A stretch of DNA of 64,000 nucleotides from Planococcus antarcticus DSM 14505 (GTDB lineage Bacteria > Bacillota > Bacilli > Bacillales_A > Planococcaceae), in NCBI RefSeq assembly GCF_001687565.2, contig NZ_CP016534.2:1430501-1494500 (forward strand). Reading direction: 5' to 3'. The notes under the pieces are model-generated. The model was not told where the DNA came from. It made no database searches and saw nothing but the letters and a program-made list of their open reading frames with translations. Made by a program: the position numbers and the translations under genes. How positions within the stretch are numbered: the stretch's first letter is position 1; each line of letters opens with the position of its first letter. Of this stretch, positions 44,612 to 54,583 are shown piece by piece.

Positions 44612-45382
44612 ATGGGTGAAGCAGCAAAAACGGTTATATTTGAAATCGAACGCAGAAACTCTACGGATGAAGATTCGTATTGGGAAAAGTTCGAGTTGCC
44701 ATATGTTATGAACATGAATGTCATTTCGGCATTGATGGAAATTCGACGTAACCCTGTCAACATTGAAGGGAAAAAAACCACTCCTGTAAACTGGGACATG
44801 AACTGTCTAGAAGAGGTTTGTGGCGCATGCTCAATGGTTATCAACGGCAAAGCGCGTCAATCGTGTACAGCTTTGGTCGATCAATTAGAACAGCCAATCC
44901 GTCTTCAGCCGATGAAGACATTCCCTGTTGTCCGTGACCTTGTCATTGACCGCAGCCGGATGTTTGACTCGTTGAAGAAAGTTAAAGCATGGGTGCCAAT
45001 CGATGGTACACATGATCTTGGAGATGGACCACGTATGCCTGAGCGCAAGCGCCAATGGGCTTACGAACTATCTAAATGCATGACTTGCGGCGTATGTCTT
45101 GAAGCATGCCCGAACGTTAACGATAAATCCGATTTCATCGGACCTGCAGCACTTTCACAAGTTCGTTTGATGAACGCTCATCCAACGGGCGCTATGAACC
45201 GCGATGCACGTTTGAACGCAATCATGGATGAAGGTGGATTAGCAGGTTGCGGGAACTCTCAAAACTGTGTTGAATCTTGTCCAAAAGGAATTCCTTTGAC
45301 AACTTCGATCGCAGCATTGAACCGCGATACAACTGTTCAAATGTTCCGTAACTTCTTCGGAAGCGACAGAATGGTTGACTAG
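44612..45382 (+). CDS. sdhB: Succinate dehydrogenase iron-sulfur subunit
   Basis: Carries the three clusters between SdhA and SdhC: [2Fe-2S] (NCLEEVCGACSMVINGKARQ ... SC), [4Fe-4S] (CMTCGVCLEACP) and [3Fe-4S] (CGNSQNCVESCP). 256 aa. Last gene of the operon, closed by a terminator. Confidence 0.97.
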   Translation: MGEAAKTVIFEIERRNSTDEDSYWEKFELPYVMNMNVISALMEIRRNPVNIEGKKTTPVNWDMNCLEEVCGACSMVINGKARQSCTALVDQLEQPIRLQPMKTFPVVRDLVIDRSRMFDSLKKVKAWVPIDGTHDLGDGPRMPERKRQWAYELSKCMTCGVCLEACPNVNDKSDFIGPAALSQVRLMNAHPTGAMNRDARLNAIMDEGGLAGCGNSQNCVESCPKGIPLTTSIAALNRDTTVQMFRNFFGSDRMVD

Positions 45383-45390
45383 TATTTACA

Positions 45391-45417
45391 AAAAACCCCG
45401 TTGCGGCGGGGTTTTTA
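45391..45417 (+). terminator. sdhCAB terminator
   Basis: AAAAACCCCG / CGGGGTTTTT with a TTGCGG loop. Confidence 0.95.
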
Positions 45418-45527
45418 ATTTGTCCAATTTTGAAAATGCCTGCTCTTCTGCATCTTTTTTGGTATACTAATACAATGAAATAGACAAGTAGAGTTTGACT
45501 GAAGTAAGTGGTACTAAAGAAGGGATT

Positions 45528-45563
45528 GCTCCAGGCAGACGCTTTCCGTGGGCTTGCGCTCTT
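45528..45563 (-). repeat. Family B repeat fragment, reverse orientation
   Basis: GCTCCAGGCAGACGCTTTCC and GTGGGCTTGCGC are the reverse complement of the family B 3' core. The rest of 45418-45805 contains no recognisable gene. Confidence 0.55.
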
Positions 45564-45805
45564 TCTTTTAAATTGTCATGCTGTTAGAAAGCAAATCAAA
45601 TAAGCGGGGAAAATGCAGAAACCCGATGACCTGTTACTTTTTTTAGAGTCGTCGTCCTCGAGGGCCAGGTAAAGCTAGAAGACAGTTGTATTTTTTCTAT
45701 CTCCTTGACGATGAACTTGCGCAAGAGCAATGGTCTTTGCTCTATCCAAAGCGACGCGAAAAGAAAAAGTATCCACCTTATCAAATCAATTTATCGGAGG
45801 TTACC

Positions 45806-46273
45806 ATGAAAGCAAATTACATTGAAAATTTTGAGGAGTGGAAGCAGGAATTTTTCTTTTCTGCCCCAGTTCAAGTCCGTTTTTCTGAAACCGATATGTT
45901 TGGTCATGTCAATAATACGGTACCGATTGCTTATTTTGAATTTGCACGAATTGAGTTTATGAAAGAGATGGGACTGATGCAGCGCTGGCTAGAAGATGGC
46001 AGTGAGCTGTTTCCGGTTGTAGCCGATATGCAGGTAGATTTTGTCCAGCAAGTCTTTTTTGATGAAAAACTGGACGTTCACGTCAAAATTTCACGGGTCG
46101 GCACTTCTTCCGTCGATGTCCATTACTGGACGGTCAACGAAAAAGCAGAAACCTGTTTTACCGGCAGAGGGGCAATTGTCCAGATTTCAAAACAGACTGG
46201 AAAAGGCTATCCTTGGACAGAGCAAGATATCGAAATGCTACGCTCAGAGCAATTGGCAACTGCAAAAAAATAA
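45806..46273 (+). CDS. ysmA: Acyl-CoA thioesterase, hotdog fold (YsmA-like)
   Basis: 4HBT-family hotdog protein: VRFSETDMFGHVNNTVPIAYF contains the Asp of the active-site loop (shown in part FSETDMFGHVNN), then FEFARIEFMKEMG. 155 aa from ATG 45806, which has GGAGG 5 bases upstream (45796-45800); an earlier in-frame ATG at 45686 adds a non-conserved segment. Substrate unknown. In B. subtilis gerE follows ysmA; here a MarR gene follows instead. Confidence 0.87.
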   Translation: MKANYIENFEEWKQEFFFSAPVQVRFSETDMFGHVNNTVPIAYFEFARIEFMKEMGLMQRWLEDGSELFPVVADMQVDFVQQVFFDEKLDVHVKISRVGTSSVDVHYWTVNEKAETCFTGRGAIVQISKQTGKGYPWTEQDIEMLRSEQLATAKK

Positions 46274-46347
46274 GTGAGTTCTTGCTATATCAATAAAAAA
46301 CCTTCACTATAGAAATAAGATAGGTTTTCAAGGAGTGGTAACTAGTA

Positions 46348-46800
46348 ATGAATGATGACAAGCAAAGCATCAGCCATGAGTTAGAACGCATCGCCTTTAT
46401 GGAGAAGGAACTGCGTTATATTTCCGGAATCATCAAGCAAAAGGGACGGGAAATTTTAAATTCCTACACGATTACACCTCCTCAATTCGTCGCGTTGCAA
46501 TGGTTGTTTGAACATGGAGACATGACAATCGGCGATTTGTCGAACAAAATGTATCTGGCGTTCAGCACCACAACCGATTTGGTTGACCGCATGGAGAAAA
46601 ACGAGTTGGTGGTCCGCATCCGCGAAGAGCAGGATCGTCGTGTCGTGCGGATTAAATTGTTGAAAGAAGGCGAACGGGTCATTGAAGAAGTTATCCAGAA
46701 GCGTCAGGAATATTTAAAGACCGTACTAGCGGATTTTACCAAAGACGAAGCAGAGCAGTTTGGAGCTTTGCTTGAGAAGTTGCACACAAACATGAAATAG
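46348..46800 (+). CDS. ysmB: MarR-family transcriptional regulator (YsmB-like)
   Basis: 150-aa winged-helix regulator. LSNKMYLAFSTTTDLVDRME is the recognition helix region; IREEQDRRVVRIKLLKEGE is the wing, with the conserved Asp-Arg. Located upstream of murI as in Bacillus. Ligand and targets unknown. Confidence 0.9.
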   Translation: MNDDKQSISHELERIAFMEKELRYISGIIKQKGREILNSYTITPPQFVALQWLFEHGDMTIGDLSNKMYLAFSTTTDLVDRMEKNELVVRIREEQDRRVVRIKLLKEGERVIEEVIQKRQEYLKTVLADFTKDEAEQFGALLEKLHTNMK

Positions 46801-46816
46801 GATAGAGGCGATGACG

Positions 46817-47620
46817 TTGAATGCGCCAATCGGAGTAATTGATTCGGGAGTCGGTGGACTTACCGTCGCAAAAGAAATCATGAAACTATTGCCGAATGAG
46901 CAGATTTACTATATCGGTGATAACGCCAGATGCCCTTATGGCCCGCGTCCGCTTTCGGAAGTTCGGACTTATACATGGCAAATGGCTAAAGCACTGATGA
47001 AAAAAAACATAAAAATGCTGGTCATCGCCTGCAATACCGCAACAGCAGCTGCGCTGTATTCTTTGCAGAAAAAGCTGCCGATTCCTGTGATCGGAGTTAT
47101 TTTCCCAGGGGCACGGGCCGCGATCAAATCTTCAACAACGAAAAAAATCGCCGTTTTGGGAACGTTTGGAACGGTTCAAAGCGGTGCCTACGAAAAAGCA
47201 ATTTTGTCGCTTGTTTCTTCTGCACATGTCGTGCAGTTGGCATGCCCACGTTTTGTCCCTTTAGTAGAGAGTGATGAATACGAGGGAGAGTTTGCTCATC
47301 GGATCGTCCAGGATACATTAGCATCAATTGCTTACGAAGGGTTTGATACGGCGATTTTGGGCTGCACGCATTACCCTTTGCTGCAGGGATTTATCGAAGA
47401 AGTTCTTGGCGACACGGTGAACGTACTGTCATCGGCAGAAGAAACGGCTAAAGACGTCAAGCGTTATCTGAGCTATAAAAAGCAGTTCGCTGAATCGAGC
47501 CAGCCGCCGGTGCATCATTTCTATACGTCGGGGTCCACGCAGATTTTCGGCTCTATCGTTCGCAAATGGCTCGAGATTGATGAACCGATTATCCACTCTA
47601 TTCGATTCCATAAAACCTGA
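46817..47620 (+). CDS. murI: Glutamate racemase
   Basis: Supplies D-glutamate for peptidoglycan. VIDSGVGGLTVAKEI (Asp-Ser), VIACNTATAAAL (first catalytic Cys) and ILGCTHYPLL (second catalytic Cys) are intact. TTG at 46817 is preferred, 8 bases after AGAGG (46804-46808); ATG at 46811 is possible but only 2 bases from it. About 267 aa. In B. subtilis the spore gene gerM separates it from rph; here it is absent. Confidence 0.94.
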   Translation: MNAPIGVIDSGVGGLTVAKEIMKLLPNEQIYYIGDNARCPYGPRPLSEVRTYTWQMAKALMKKNIKMLVIACNTATAAALYSLQKKLPIPVIGVIFPGARAAIKSSTTKKIAVLGTFGTVQSGAYEKAILSLVSSAHVVQLACPRFVPLVESDEYEGEFAHRIVQDTLASIAYEGFDTAILGCTHYPLLQGFIEEVLGDTVNVLSSAEETAKDVKRYLSYKKQFAESSQPPVHHFYTSGSTQIFGSIVRKWLEIDEPIIHSIRFHKT

Positions 47621-47646
47621 TGGCTTATAGCTGTCAGGTTTTTGTC
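47613..47646 (+). terminator. murI terminator overlapping its stop codon
   Basis: AAACCTGA (including the TGA stop) / TCAGGTTT stem followed by T-run. Confidence 0.75.
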
Positions 47647-47698
47647 GTTAGCAGCGAAATATGGTAAGCTATTTTAGCATATACAAGGAGGATTTTTT

Positions 47699-48448
47699 AT
47701 GACACGCATAGATAATAGACAAACCGATGAACTACGTCCAGTAACTGTGGACGTCGATTACTTGATTCATCCGGAAGGCTCGGTATTGATCACAGTCGGA
47801 CAGACAAAAGTGATCTGCACCGCCACCATTGAAGACAGAGTCCCAGGATTTCTGCGGGGACAGGGCAAAGGTTGGATCACTGCAGAATACTCGATGCTTC
47901 CGCGTGCTACTAACAGCCGGAACCGACGTGAGGCTTCAGCCGGAAAAATCGGCGGGCGCACAATGGAAATCCAGCGACTGATCGGCCGCGCCTTGCGTGC
48001 TGTGGTTGACCTAGAGAAGTTGGGTGAGCGTACGCTATGGATCGATTGCGATGTTATCCAGGCAGATGGTGGAACGCGTACTGCATCGATCACAGGCGCA
48101 TTTATTGCCATGACAATGGCCATTGGTAAATTAGAGTTGCCTGCATTTCCAGTAACGGATTTTCTTGCTGCAACCAGTGTCGGTGTAACCGCTGAAAACG
48201 GCTCGATTCTTGATTTGAATTATGTAGAGGATTCGAGTGCAGAAGTGGACATGAACCTTGTTATGACCGGCGCAGGACATTTTGTGGAGCTGCAGGGCAC
48301 TGGGGAAGAATCAACCTTCACGCGCGCTCAGCTCAATGAATTGATGGACCTTGGAGAAGCTGGAATCAGCCAACTGGTTGCTATGCAACGGGACGCATTA
48401 GGCGAACTGTCTGCACGTGTCGGTGAAAAGGTGCCAGCAGAACGATGA
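47699..48448 (+). CDS. rph: Ribonuclease PH
   Basis: Phosphorolytic 3'-5' exoribonuclease trimming tRNA 3' ends. [38 protein letters not shown] (in part [14 protein letters not shown]), RSLRAVVDL-like [19 protein letters not shown] and [19 protein letters not shown] are family motifs. 249 aa. Ribosome site AAGGAGG. Overlaps rdgB by 4 bases. Confidence 0.96.
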   Translation: MTRIDNRQTDELRPVTVDVDYLIHPEGSVLITVGQTKVICTATIEDRVPGFLRGQGKGWITAEYSMLPRATNSRNRREASAGKIGGRTMEIQRLIGRALRAVVDLEKLGERTLWIDCDVIQADGGTRTASITGAFIAMTMAIGKLELPAFPVTDFLAATSVGVTAENGSILDLNYVEDSSAEVDMNLVMTGAGHFVELQGTGEESTFTRAQLNELMDLGEAGISQLVAMQRDALGELSARVGEKVPAER

Positions 48449-49050
48449 AAAAAATAGTAATTGCAACTCAAAACAAAGGCAAGGCCAAAGATTTTGAAAC
48501 GATGTTAGCGCCTCTTGGCTATAAAGTACTGACGCTACTTGACGTAGCACAGGACATGGATGTGGAAGAAACAGGCGTGACGTTTGAAGAGAACGCCATC
48601 CTGAAAGCCGAAGCGGTATCAAAAGCGCTCGGCATTCCGGTAATTTCAGACGACAGTGGATTGGAAATTGATGCATTGAACGGCGAACCGGGTGTCTACT
48701 CAGCGCGCTATGCAGGTGCTGCTAAGAGCGATAGCGCGAATATCGATAAAGTGCTTGAAAAATTGAATAGCGTGCCGGACAGCGAGCGTACAGCCCGTTT
48801 TAGATGCGTATTGGCGATCTCAGCTCCTGGACAGCAAACTGAAACCTTTTCGGGTTCATGCGAAGGCGCCATTCTCCACGAGCGCCGGGGTGATAACGGT
48901 TTTGGCTACGATCCAATCTTCTACGTGCCTGCACAGGAAAAAGCGATGGCCGAACTTGAACCGCATGAAAAAGCATCAATTTCCCATCGCGGCAATGCTT
49001 TGCGTAAGCTCAGCGAAAGCATGCCGGCATGGCTAAATGAAGAAAAATAA
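48445..49050 (+). CDS. rdgB: dITP/XTP pyrophosphatase (Ham1/RdgB)
   Basis: House-cleaning enzyme hydrolysing dITP and [15 protein letters not shown] at the N-terminus, [20 protein letters not shown], and GFGYDPIF with SHRGNAL at the C-terminal substrate pocket. 201 aa. Translationally coupled to rph (ATGA overlap). The B. subtilis neighbour ysnB is not present. Confidence 0.95.
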   Translation: MKKIVIATQNKGKAKDFETMLAPLGYKVLTLLDVAQDMDVEETGVTFEENAILKAEAVSKALGIPVISDDSGLEIDALNGEPGVYSARYAGAAKSDSANIDKVLEKLNSVPDSERTARFRCVLAISAPGQQTETFSGSCEGAILHERRGDNGFGYDPIFYVPAQEKAMAELEPHEKASISHRGNALRKLSESMPAWLNEEK

Positions 49051-49088
49051 AACCCAACAATTAATTTTATTGTTTTTTTAAAATAGCA

Positions 49089-49117
49089 TTGACTTTTCTA
49101 TAAATCATTTCTATAAT
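49089..49117 (+). promoter_or_regulatory. Promoter of tRNA-Arg
   Basis: TTGACT (49089-49094), 17-base spacer, TATAAT (49112-49117). A short family A-like stub (AAAAGCGAAGTTGCCCG from 49137) lies between the promoter and the tRNA. Confidence 0.75.
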
Positions 49118-49193
49118 TAAAATTGTCTTTCAAAAGAAAAGCGAAGTTGCCCGCGTCAGCAGGTGCCACTGTCTGGACTCTAAGAAAGCTTTG

Positions 49194-49267
<74 letters not shown>

Positions 49268-49293
49268 TTATAGGAATGTACATAATTCAAAAA

Positions 49294-49334
49294 GAAACCT
49301 CTCCGCCGTTCATTGAACGGCGGAGAGGTTTCTT
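49294..49334 (+). terminator. tRNA-Arg terminator
   Basis: 18-bp stem: GAAACCTCTCCGCCGTTC / GAACGGCGGAGAGGTTTC, followed by TTT. Confidence 0.93.
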
Positions 49335-49369
49335 TGCGTTTATATAAGTTGAACGAATGATTCCGGGCT

Positions 49370-49770
49370 GTTAATGTTCTGCCAATCAGCTGCTAAGAGC
49401 TTGCGCCGAACGAACTCGGGCTGTCCGAGTGGATTCTTACGCTACTCTCATAGGAGTCTCCGCTGGTTTGCTCCGTATCCGGATGATTAGTTACTCAAGG
49501 ATGCTCAGAAGAAAGAGTGTAAGACGGCGAAGGGCGAAGATGTGCTCCTGCATCGCTGCGCTAGCTTCGTCGCAAAGCCATTGCCCGAACTCCCTTCGTT
49601 CAATGACTTTGCTGCTGGAGCAGTGAAGCGACATCCAAGAGACCCCGCAGGAGCTTGCGATGAGGAGGCTGGGGTGACGTCCTTGGCAACTGGCACCGCG
49701 ACGTCCTGTCGCGCCAGTTGCATGACCCACATCCTTTGGGCCTAAAGCGTCCGTCTGGAGCGATTTCTTC
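49370..49770 (-). repeat. Composite repeat region (family B relatives) without genes
   Basis: Shares two blocks with 57548-57735: GCTTGCGCCGAACGAACTCG ... CCGAGTGGATTCTTA, and CAGTTGCATGACCCACATCC followed by GCCTAAAGCG. Also contains GAGACCCCGCAGGAGC. Open frames here are low-complexity products of the repeats. 49770-50120 has a further degenerate fragment (CTCGCAGGAGTC near 49981) and otherwise nothing recognisable. Confidence 0.6.
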
Positions 49771-50141
49771 GTTTCCCTACCTCATTGAGTTGAAAAAGCT
49801 GTTTCTTTAATTCAACTTATATAAATACAATATTTTCTATCTCAACCATCTATAAAAGTTTCAGCTATATACAGATTTTTGAGAACAACTTATAGTTTCT
49901 ACATTGAGGCTCTCACTTCGATTAATTCGCGCGTCCATTGGCTAGACGGAGCAATGAAACAGGCGCAATTCACCGGTTCCTCGCAGGAGTCATGCCCAAA
50001 GTGGTCAGAGCGAAACGAAAAAACTAATCATCTGATCCCACGATCTACTACCTTTTAACTCAACTTCAACCCGACACGATTCAAAGAACACTGAAACCAT
50101 AATCCGTTCAATACGTACTATATAACTAAGGAGGCGTTTCT

Positions 50142-50410
50142 ATGCCGACATGTGAATGCTGCGTAACCCAATGGACCTGGAAAGAATCAATAAAGGCGTC
50201 GTGGAAATTCAGCGGATCGATGCGATGTCCGCATTACGGAAGCGCATGACGCTCATCAACTGGCTGGTTTTATTGCCGTTGCCGTTTACCGCAATCTATA
50301 ATGTGCCCTTGGTTTATTCGATAAGTCTGATACTGGTGCTCTTTGCCGTCGGCTTGTCTTTAATCCCAAAAATGATGGAGCTGAGCAACGAACAGAAACC
50401 CTTATGGTAA
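50142..50410 (+). pseudogene. Frameshifted cxxc_20_cxxc-type membrane protein gene
   Basis: AAGGAGG (50128-50134) and ATG 50142 start MPTCECCVTQWTWKESIKAS, resembling the cxxc_20_cxxc family, which begins MPTCxxC...W and has a second CxxC about 20 residues later, then an RKR-type basic stretch and two membrane helices. Here frame 1 reads MRCPHY and stops at 50247-50249, while the expected rest (RKRMTLINWLVLLPLPFTA, then LILVLFAVGLSLIP) continues in another frame to 50410. A deletion removing about ten codons around the second CxxC explains both the missing cysteine and the frameshift. Confidence 0.7.
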
Positions 50411-50446
50411 GTTTAGGTCGCTCAGTCTGCCATAAGGTTTTTATTT
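50401..50446 (+). terminator. Terminator after the broken CxxC gene
   Basis: CCTTATGG / CCATAAGG 8-bp stem followed by TTTTTATTTT; it overlaps the 3' end of the reading frame. Confidence 0.65.
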
Positions 50447-50497
50447 TCGGCTAAAAGGGAATATGATATGATGATGAAACACAAAAGAGGTGGTAGG

Positions 50498-51478
50498 ATG
50501 CGAAAGAAATACCGGGATTTGAAACGCATGGGGAATGTCATCGTCTTTCCGACGACAGTAGACCGCTTGCTTTCAGAAGGAATGACTTTTTTAAAAGAAG
50601 AGAAAAACGATGAGGCACGCGACAGCTTGTACCAGGTGCTGACTTACGAACCAGAACACGCTGCTGCTTTGGGTGGCTATACTTATTGTTTATATGAACT
50701 AGGGGAGTTTGAAGAAGCCCTGGAAGTATGCCGAGAACTATTGAAGATCGGTCCGATCCATTACTTGGAGACGATGGAGCTATACATAAGTATTTTAATG
50801 CAGGTCCGCGAATTTGAAGAAGCGGAAAAGATGATTGAGCTTTTAATAGAGGAAAAAGTCTTGCCTGAAGAGCGGCTTGAACAGTTCCAGCAATTGCGTG
50901 ATTTGAACGAACGGATTGCAGCAAACGTCTCGACCGAGAAAGTCGATGCATCAATGTATGTGATCGATACATTCCTGGCGCTGCACCCTTCTGAGCAGGA
51001 GCAATTGATTTTAGATTTGCCGACAACTTCTTACCAGGCTCTCAAAAAAAAGTTGCTGGCGATCATTGAGCACAAAGAAGCTGATTTGTTGACGAAGACA
51101 TACATATTATTCATGCTGCATCAGGAAAAGATCGAAGCAGAAGTAAATGTCCAGAAATTCAATTACAAAGGGACATTCAATATTAGTGAACTGCCAGACC
51201 CGGTAAACAACAGTCGGATTCAAAAGATCATGGCAATTATGGAAGAAGACTTGGCGAAAGATCCGACACGTCTTGAATTGGTGAAAGAACTGTTCGAACG
51301 CCATATCTACTTATTATATCCGTTCGTCTGGGATGATTATGATGAAATAGAAGTGGCCCAAGCGTACATGGATTATACGGAGGGCCTGTTCACCGGACTT
51401 TCCTCTTTCAATGAAGATGAAAAGCTGTTGGAGCTGATTCAGCAGGCAGAACTATGGTTTGAAATGCGGAATGGGTAG
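50498..51478 (+). CDS. Tetratricopeptide-repeat protein (YsoA-like)
   Basis: 326-aa soluble protein with TPR-like helical pairs in the N-terminal half (LLSEGMTFLKEEKNDEARDS, GGYTYCLYELGEFEEALEVC, YISILMQVREFEEAEKMIEL). No signal peptide. ATG at 50498 follows AGAGGTGG; earlier in-frame ATGs (50468-50474) lie upstream of that site. Same position before tig as B. subtilis ysoA. Probably a protein-protein interaction scaffold; partners unknown. Confidence 0.82.
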   Translation: MRKKYRDLKRMGNVIVFPTTVDRLLSEGMTFLKEEKNDEARDSLYQVLTYEPEHAAALGGYTYCLYELGEFEEALEVCRELLKIGPIHYLETMELYISILMQVREFEEAEKMIELLIEEKVLPEERLEQFQQLRDLNERIAANVSTEKVDASMYVIDTFLALHPSEQEQLILDLPTTSYQALKKKLLAIIEHKEADLLTKTYILFMLHQEKIEAEVNVQKFNYKGTFNISELPDPVNNSRIQKIMAIMEEDLAKDPTRLELVKELFERHIYLLYPFVWDDYDEIEVAQAYMDYTEGLFTGLSSFNEDEKLLELIQQAELWFEMRNG

Positions 51479-51580
51479 AAATAGTTGAACCTGTCGGCAT
51501 GTGTGCTATACTATTGTAGTTGTCAAAAATCGTAGAAAACGTAAAATGACTTTTTAGAAAATGTTTGGAGGGCTTATAAT

Positions 51581-52867
51581 ATGTCAGCAAAATGGGAAAA
51601 AGAAGAAGGTAACACAGGGATTCTTACAATTGAAGTGCCTGCAGAAGAAGTAAACGCTGGTCTTGATAAAGCGTTTAAAAAAGTGGTAAAAGAAATTAAC
51701 GTGCCAGGTTTCCGTAAAGGGAAAATGCCTCGTCAAATGTTCGAAAAACGTTTTGGCGTTGAATCACTTTATCAGGACGCATTGGATTTCATCTTGCCTG
51801 ATGCCTACGCGAATGCAGTTGAAGAAGCAGGGATCAACCCAGTTGACCGCCCTGAAATCGACATCGAAACAATCGAAAAAAACCAGCCGCTCGTGTTTAC
51901 AGCTAAAGTTATTGTAAAACCGATTGCTGAGCTTGGTGAATACAAAGGTCTTGAAGCATCAAAACCTGATACTGAAGTAACTGACGAAGATATTGAAAAC
52001 CAGTTGAAAGAAAACCAAGAGCGTTTGGCTGAGTTGACTGTTAAAGAAGACGAAGCAATCGTTGAAGGCGATACAGCAGTTATCGATTTCGAAGGATTTG
52101 TAGATGGAGAAGCTTTTGAAGGCGGACAAGGAAACGAATATTCCCTTGAAATCGGTTCAAACTCATTTATCCCAGGCTTTGAAGAGCAGTTGGTAGGCGT
52201 AAAAACTGGAGAAGAAAAAGAAGTTGAAGTCACTTTCCCAGAAGAATACCACGCTGCTGAACTTGCAGGAAAAGCTGCAACATTTAAAGTGAAAGTAAGC
52301 GAAGTTAAAGGCAAGGAACTTCCAGAGTTGAACGATGAGTTGGCTAAAGAAATCGATCCTGAAGTTGAAAGCTTAGACGCACTTCGTACAAAGATGAAAG
52401 ATAGCTTAGTTGCTGAGAAAAAATCAGCTGCTGACGCGAAACTTCGCGATGAGTTGGTTCAAAAAGCTGCTGAAAACGCAAAAATCGATATTCCTAGTGC
52501 AATGATCGATTCAGAAATGGACCGTATGATGAGTGATTTCGAACAGCGTTTGACTCAACAAGGCATGAACCTTGAATTGTACTTCCAATTTTCAGGACAA
52601 GACGAAGCTGCACTTCGTGAGCAAATGCGCGGTGATGCTGAAACACGCGTACGCGTTTCATTGACACTCGAAGCAATTGCTGAAGCTGAAAATATGAAAG
52701 TTACTTCAGAAGACATCGACAAAGAGCTTGAAAAAATGGCTGGTCAATTCAGCATGGACATCGAGCAGATCAAAACAGCTCTAGGTGGCACTGAAATGCT
52801 TGAAAATGATATCCGTATGCAAAACACAGTTGAGTTTCTAGTGGACAACGCTAAAATCTCTGAATAA
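51581..52867 (+). CDS. tig: Trigger factor
   Basis: Ribosome-bound chaperone and peptidyl-prolyl isomerase. Ribosome-docking signature [17 protein letters not shown] near residue 44, FKBP-type PPIase domain ([20 protein letters not shown], about residues 160-245) and long helical C-terminal chaperone arms. 428 aa. Ribosome site TTGGAGG. A hairpin terminator follows; clpX has its own start region. Confidence 0.97.
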   Translation: MSAKWEKEEGNTGILTIEVPAEEVNAGLDKAFKKVVKEINVPGFRKGKMPRQMFEKRFGVESLYQDALDFILPDAYANAVEEAGINPVDRPEIDIETIEKNQPLVFTAKVIVKPIAELGEYKGLEASKPDTEVTDEDIENQLKENQERLAELTVKEDEAIVEGDTAVIDFEGFVDGEAFEGGQGNEYSLEIGSNSFIPGFEEQLVGVKTGEEKEVEVTFPEEYHAAELAGKAATFKVKVSEVKGKELPELNDELAKEIDPEVESLDALRTKMKDSLVAEKKSAADAKLRDELVQKAAENAKIDIPSAMIDSEMDRMMSDFEQRLTQQGMNLELYFQFSGQDEAALREQMRGDAETRVRVSLTLEAIAEAENMKVTSEDIDKELEKMAGQFSMDIEQIKTALGGTEMLENDIRMQNTVEFLVDNAKISE

Positions 52868-52895
52868 CACATAGGCAAGACATAAGTTATAGGCG

Positions 52896-52925
52896 AAACA
52901 AGGTGCGGAGACGCACCTTGTTTTC
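52896..52925 (+). terminator. tig terminator
   Basis: AACAAGGTGCG / CGCACCTTGTT stem with GAGA loop followed by TTTT. Confidence 0.88.
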
Positions 52926-53041
52926 CGCTACATAGAACACCGAATTCGTAAGGATGAATCCGAGAAATTGACGGTGAATCCAATTAGTTGCTACAATTAC
53001 GATAATCTTGTAAGATAATGGCTTGAATAGGGGTGAATACA

Positions 53042-54313
53042 TTGTTCAAATTCAATGACGAGAAAGAGCATTTAAAATGTTCATTTTGTGGCAAACCACA
53101 AGAGCAAGTTCGTAAACTGGTCGCAGGACCAGGTGTGTATATTTGTGACGAATGTATTGAGCTTTGTACGGAAATCGTAGAAGAAGAGCTTGGTACAGAT
53201 GAAGCAGTAGAATTCAAAGAAGTGCCTAAGCCAAAAGAAATCTTAGACATTCTAAATGGTTACGTTATCGGCCAGGAAAAAGCGAAAAAATCATTGGCTG
53301 TAGCAGTTTATAATCACTACAAACGCGTTAATTCAAACAGCAAAATTGATGATGTTGAGCTATCGAAATCCAATATCGTTTTGATTGGACCAACAGGAAG
53401 CGGGAAAACTCTGCTCGCACAAACTTTGGCTCGTATTCTGAATGTGCCGTTTGCCATTGCAGACGCAACTTCATTGACGGAAGCTGGTTATGTCGGTGAA
53501 GACGTAGAAAACATCTTGTTGAAGTTAATCCAAGCTGCAGATTATGATGTTGACCGTGCAGAAAAAGGCATCATCTATATCGACGAAATCGATAAAGTAG
53601 CACGCAAATCCGAAAATGCATCGATTACACGTGATGTATCTGGTGAAGGCGTTCAGCAGGCCCTTTTGAAAATTTTGGAAGGTACAACTGCAAGCGTACC
53701 CCCACAAGGCGGACGCAAGCACCCTCATCAGGAATTTATCCAAATCGATACGACGAATGTATTGTTCATCGTAGGTGGCGCTTTTGACGGAGTGGATCAA
53801 ATCATCAAACGCCGTCTTGGCAATAAAATCATTGGTTTCGGTGCAGATCCGAACAAAGAAGAGTTGGACGAAAAGTCATTGCTCAGCCAATTGATTCCTG
53901 AAGATCTATTGAAATTTGGTTTGATTCCTGAATTTATCGGTCGTTTGCCTGTATTGGCAAGCCTTGAACAATTGGATGAAAAAGCGTTGGTTGAAATTTT
54001 AACTGAGCCTAAAAATGCATTGATCAAGCAATACCAAAAAATGATGGAACTTGATGGCGTCAAATTGACATTTGAGCCTGAAGCACTTGTTGAAATTGCG
54101 AAATTAGCAATTGAACGCAAAACCGGCGCGCGTGGATTACGCTCAATTATCGAGAACACAATGCTTGAAGTAATGTTCGACTTGCCTTCACGTGAAGATA
54201 TTGTTGAATGCATCATTACAAAAGAAACTGTTGCCGATAGCGTACAGCCTAAACTAATGCTGGAAGATGGTTCAGAGTACGTTAAAGACAAAAATGAGAA
54301 AACATCCGCATAA
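53042..54313 (+). CDS. clpX: ATP-dependent Clp protease ATP-binding subunit ClpX
   Basis: AAA+ unfoldase feeding ClpP. N-terminal zinc-binding domain with four Cys ([20 protein letters not shown]), Walker [13 protein letters not shown], Walker [11 protein letters not shown], and RGLRSIIE sensor 2. The loop that contacts ClpP contains IGF (KIIGFGAD). Start is TTG at 53042, giving MFKFND as in B. subtilis (MFKFNE); AGGGGTG lies 6 bases upstream. The GTG at 53033 overlaps that site. 423 aa. Confidence 0.96.
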   Translation: MFKFNDEKEHLKCSFCGKPQEQVRKLVAGPGVYICDECIELCTEIVEEELGTDEAVEFKEVPKPKEILDILNGYVIGQEKAKKSLAVAVYNHYKRVNSNSKIDDVELSKSNIVLIGPTGSGKTLLAQTLARILNVPFAIADATSLTEAGYVGEDVENILLKLIQAADYDVDRAEKGIIYIDEIDKVARKSENASITRDVSGEGVQQALLKILEGTTASVPPQGGRKHPHQEFIQIDTTNVLFIVGGAFDGVDQIIKRRLGNKIIGFGADPNKEELDEKSLLSQLIPEDLLKFGLIPEFIGRLPVLASLEQLDEKALVEILTEPKNALIKQYQKMMELDGVKLTFEPEALVEIAKLAIERKTGARGLRSIIENTMLEVMFDLPSREDIVECIITKETVADSVQPKLMLEDGSEYVKDKNEKTSA

Positions 54314-54381
54314 TGAGTGGAACTTCACCCGGCGGAAAATTCTCGCAGGGTGATAGTTGAACCAATCAAAAAGGATGATAC

Positions 54382-54436
54382 GGGCTGACTCTGATCGTGC
54401 GCATCCGCACGTTCTGAGTTAGCCTGTTTTTTATTA
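54382..54436 (+). terminator. clpX terminator
   Basis: GGGCTGACTC / GAGTTAGCCT (two G-U pairs) enclosing a second hairpin CGTGCG-CATC-CGCACG, followed by TTTTTT. Confidence 0.75.
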
Positions 54437-54437
54437 G

Positions 54438-54548
54438 AAAAGCGAAAGCGACCGGTAGCTCCGACAGGCATAAGACGATCTGGCGAAGCGGCGTTTTTTT
54501 CGCAAAATCGGGCTGACTTAAGACCCTAAGAGCCTAGGTATTGCAGAT
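54438..54548 (+). repeat. Family A hairpin repeat upstream of lon
   Basis: AAAAGCGAAAGCGACCGG start, GACAGGCATAAGACGATCTGG core (54462-54482; partial motif GACAGGCATAAGAC), CTTAAGACCC, and eroded 3' arm AGAGCCTAGGTATT. It lies directly before the lon ribosome site where B. subtilis carries lonB. Confidence 0.75.
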
Positions 54549-54583
54549 TCATGTTGAAAATACTCCTGGAGGTGACTTCCCAA

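Noticed and set aside
49429..49745. Several overlapping open frames on both strands in the region after tRNA-Arg
   Set aside because: They coincide with GC-rich composite repeats, overlap each other in three frames and resemble no protein.
51805..52314. 169-codon minus-strand frame within tig
   Set aside because: Ser/Phe-rich translation typical of antisense to acidic, Lys/Glu-rich coding sequence; no ribosome site or recognisable domain.
53797..54291. 164-codon minus-strand frame within clpX
   Set aside because: Shadow frame over a highly conserved AAA+ gene.
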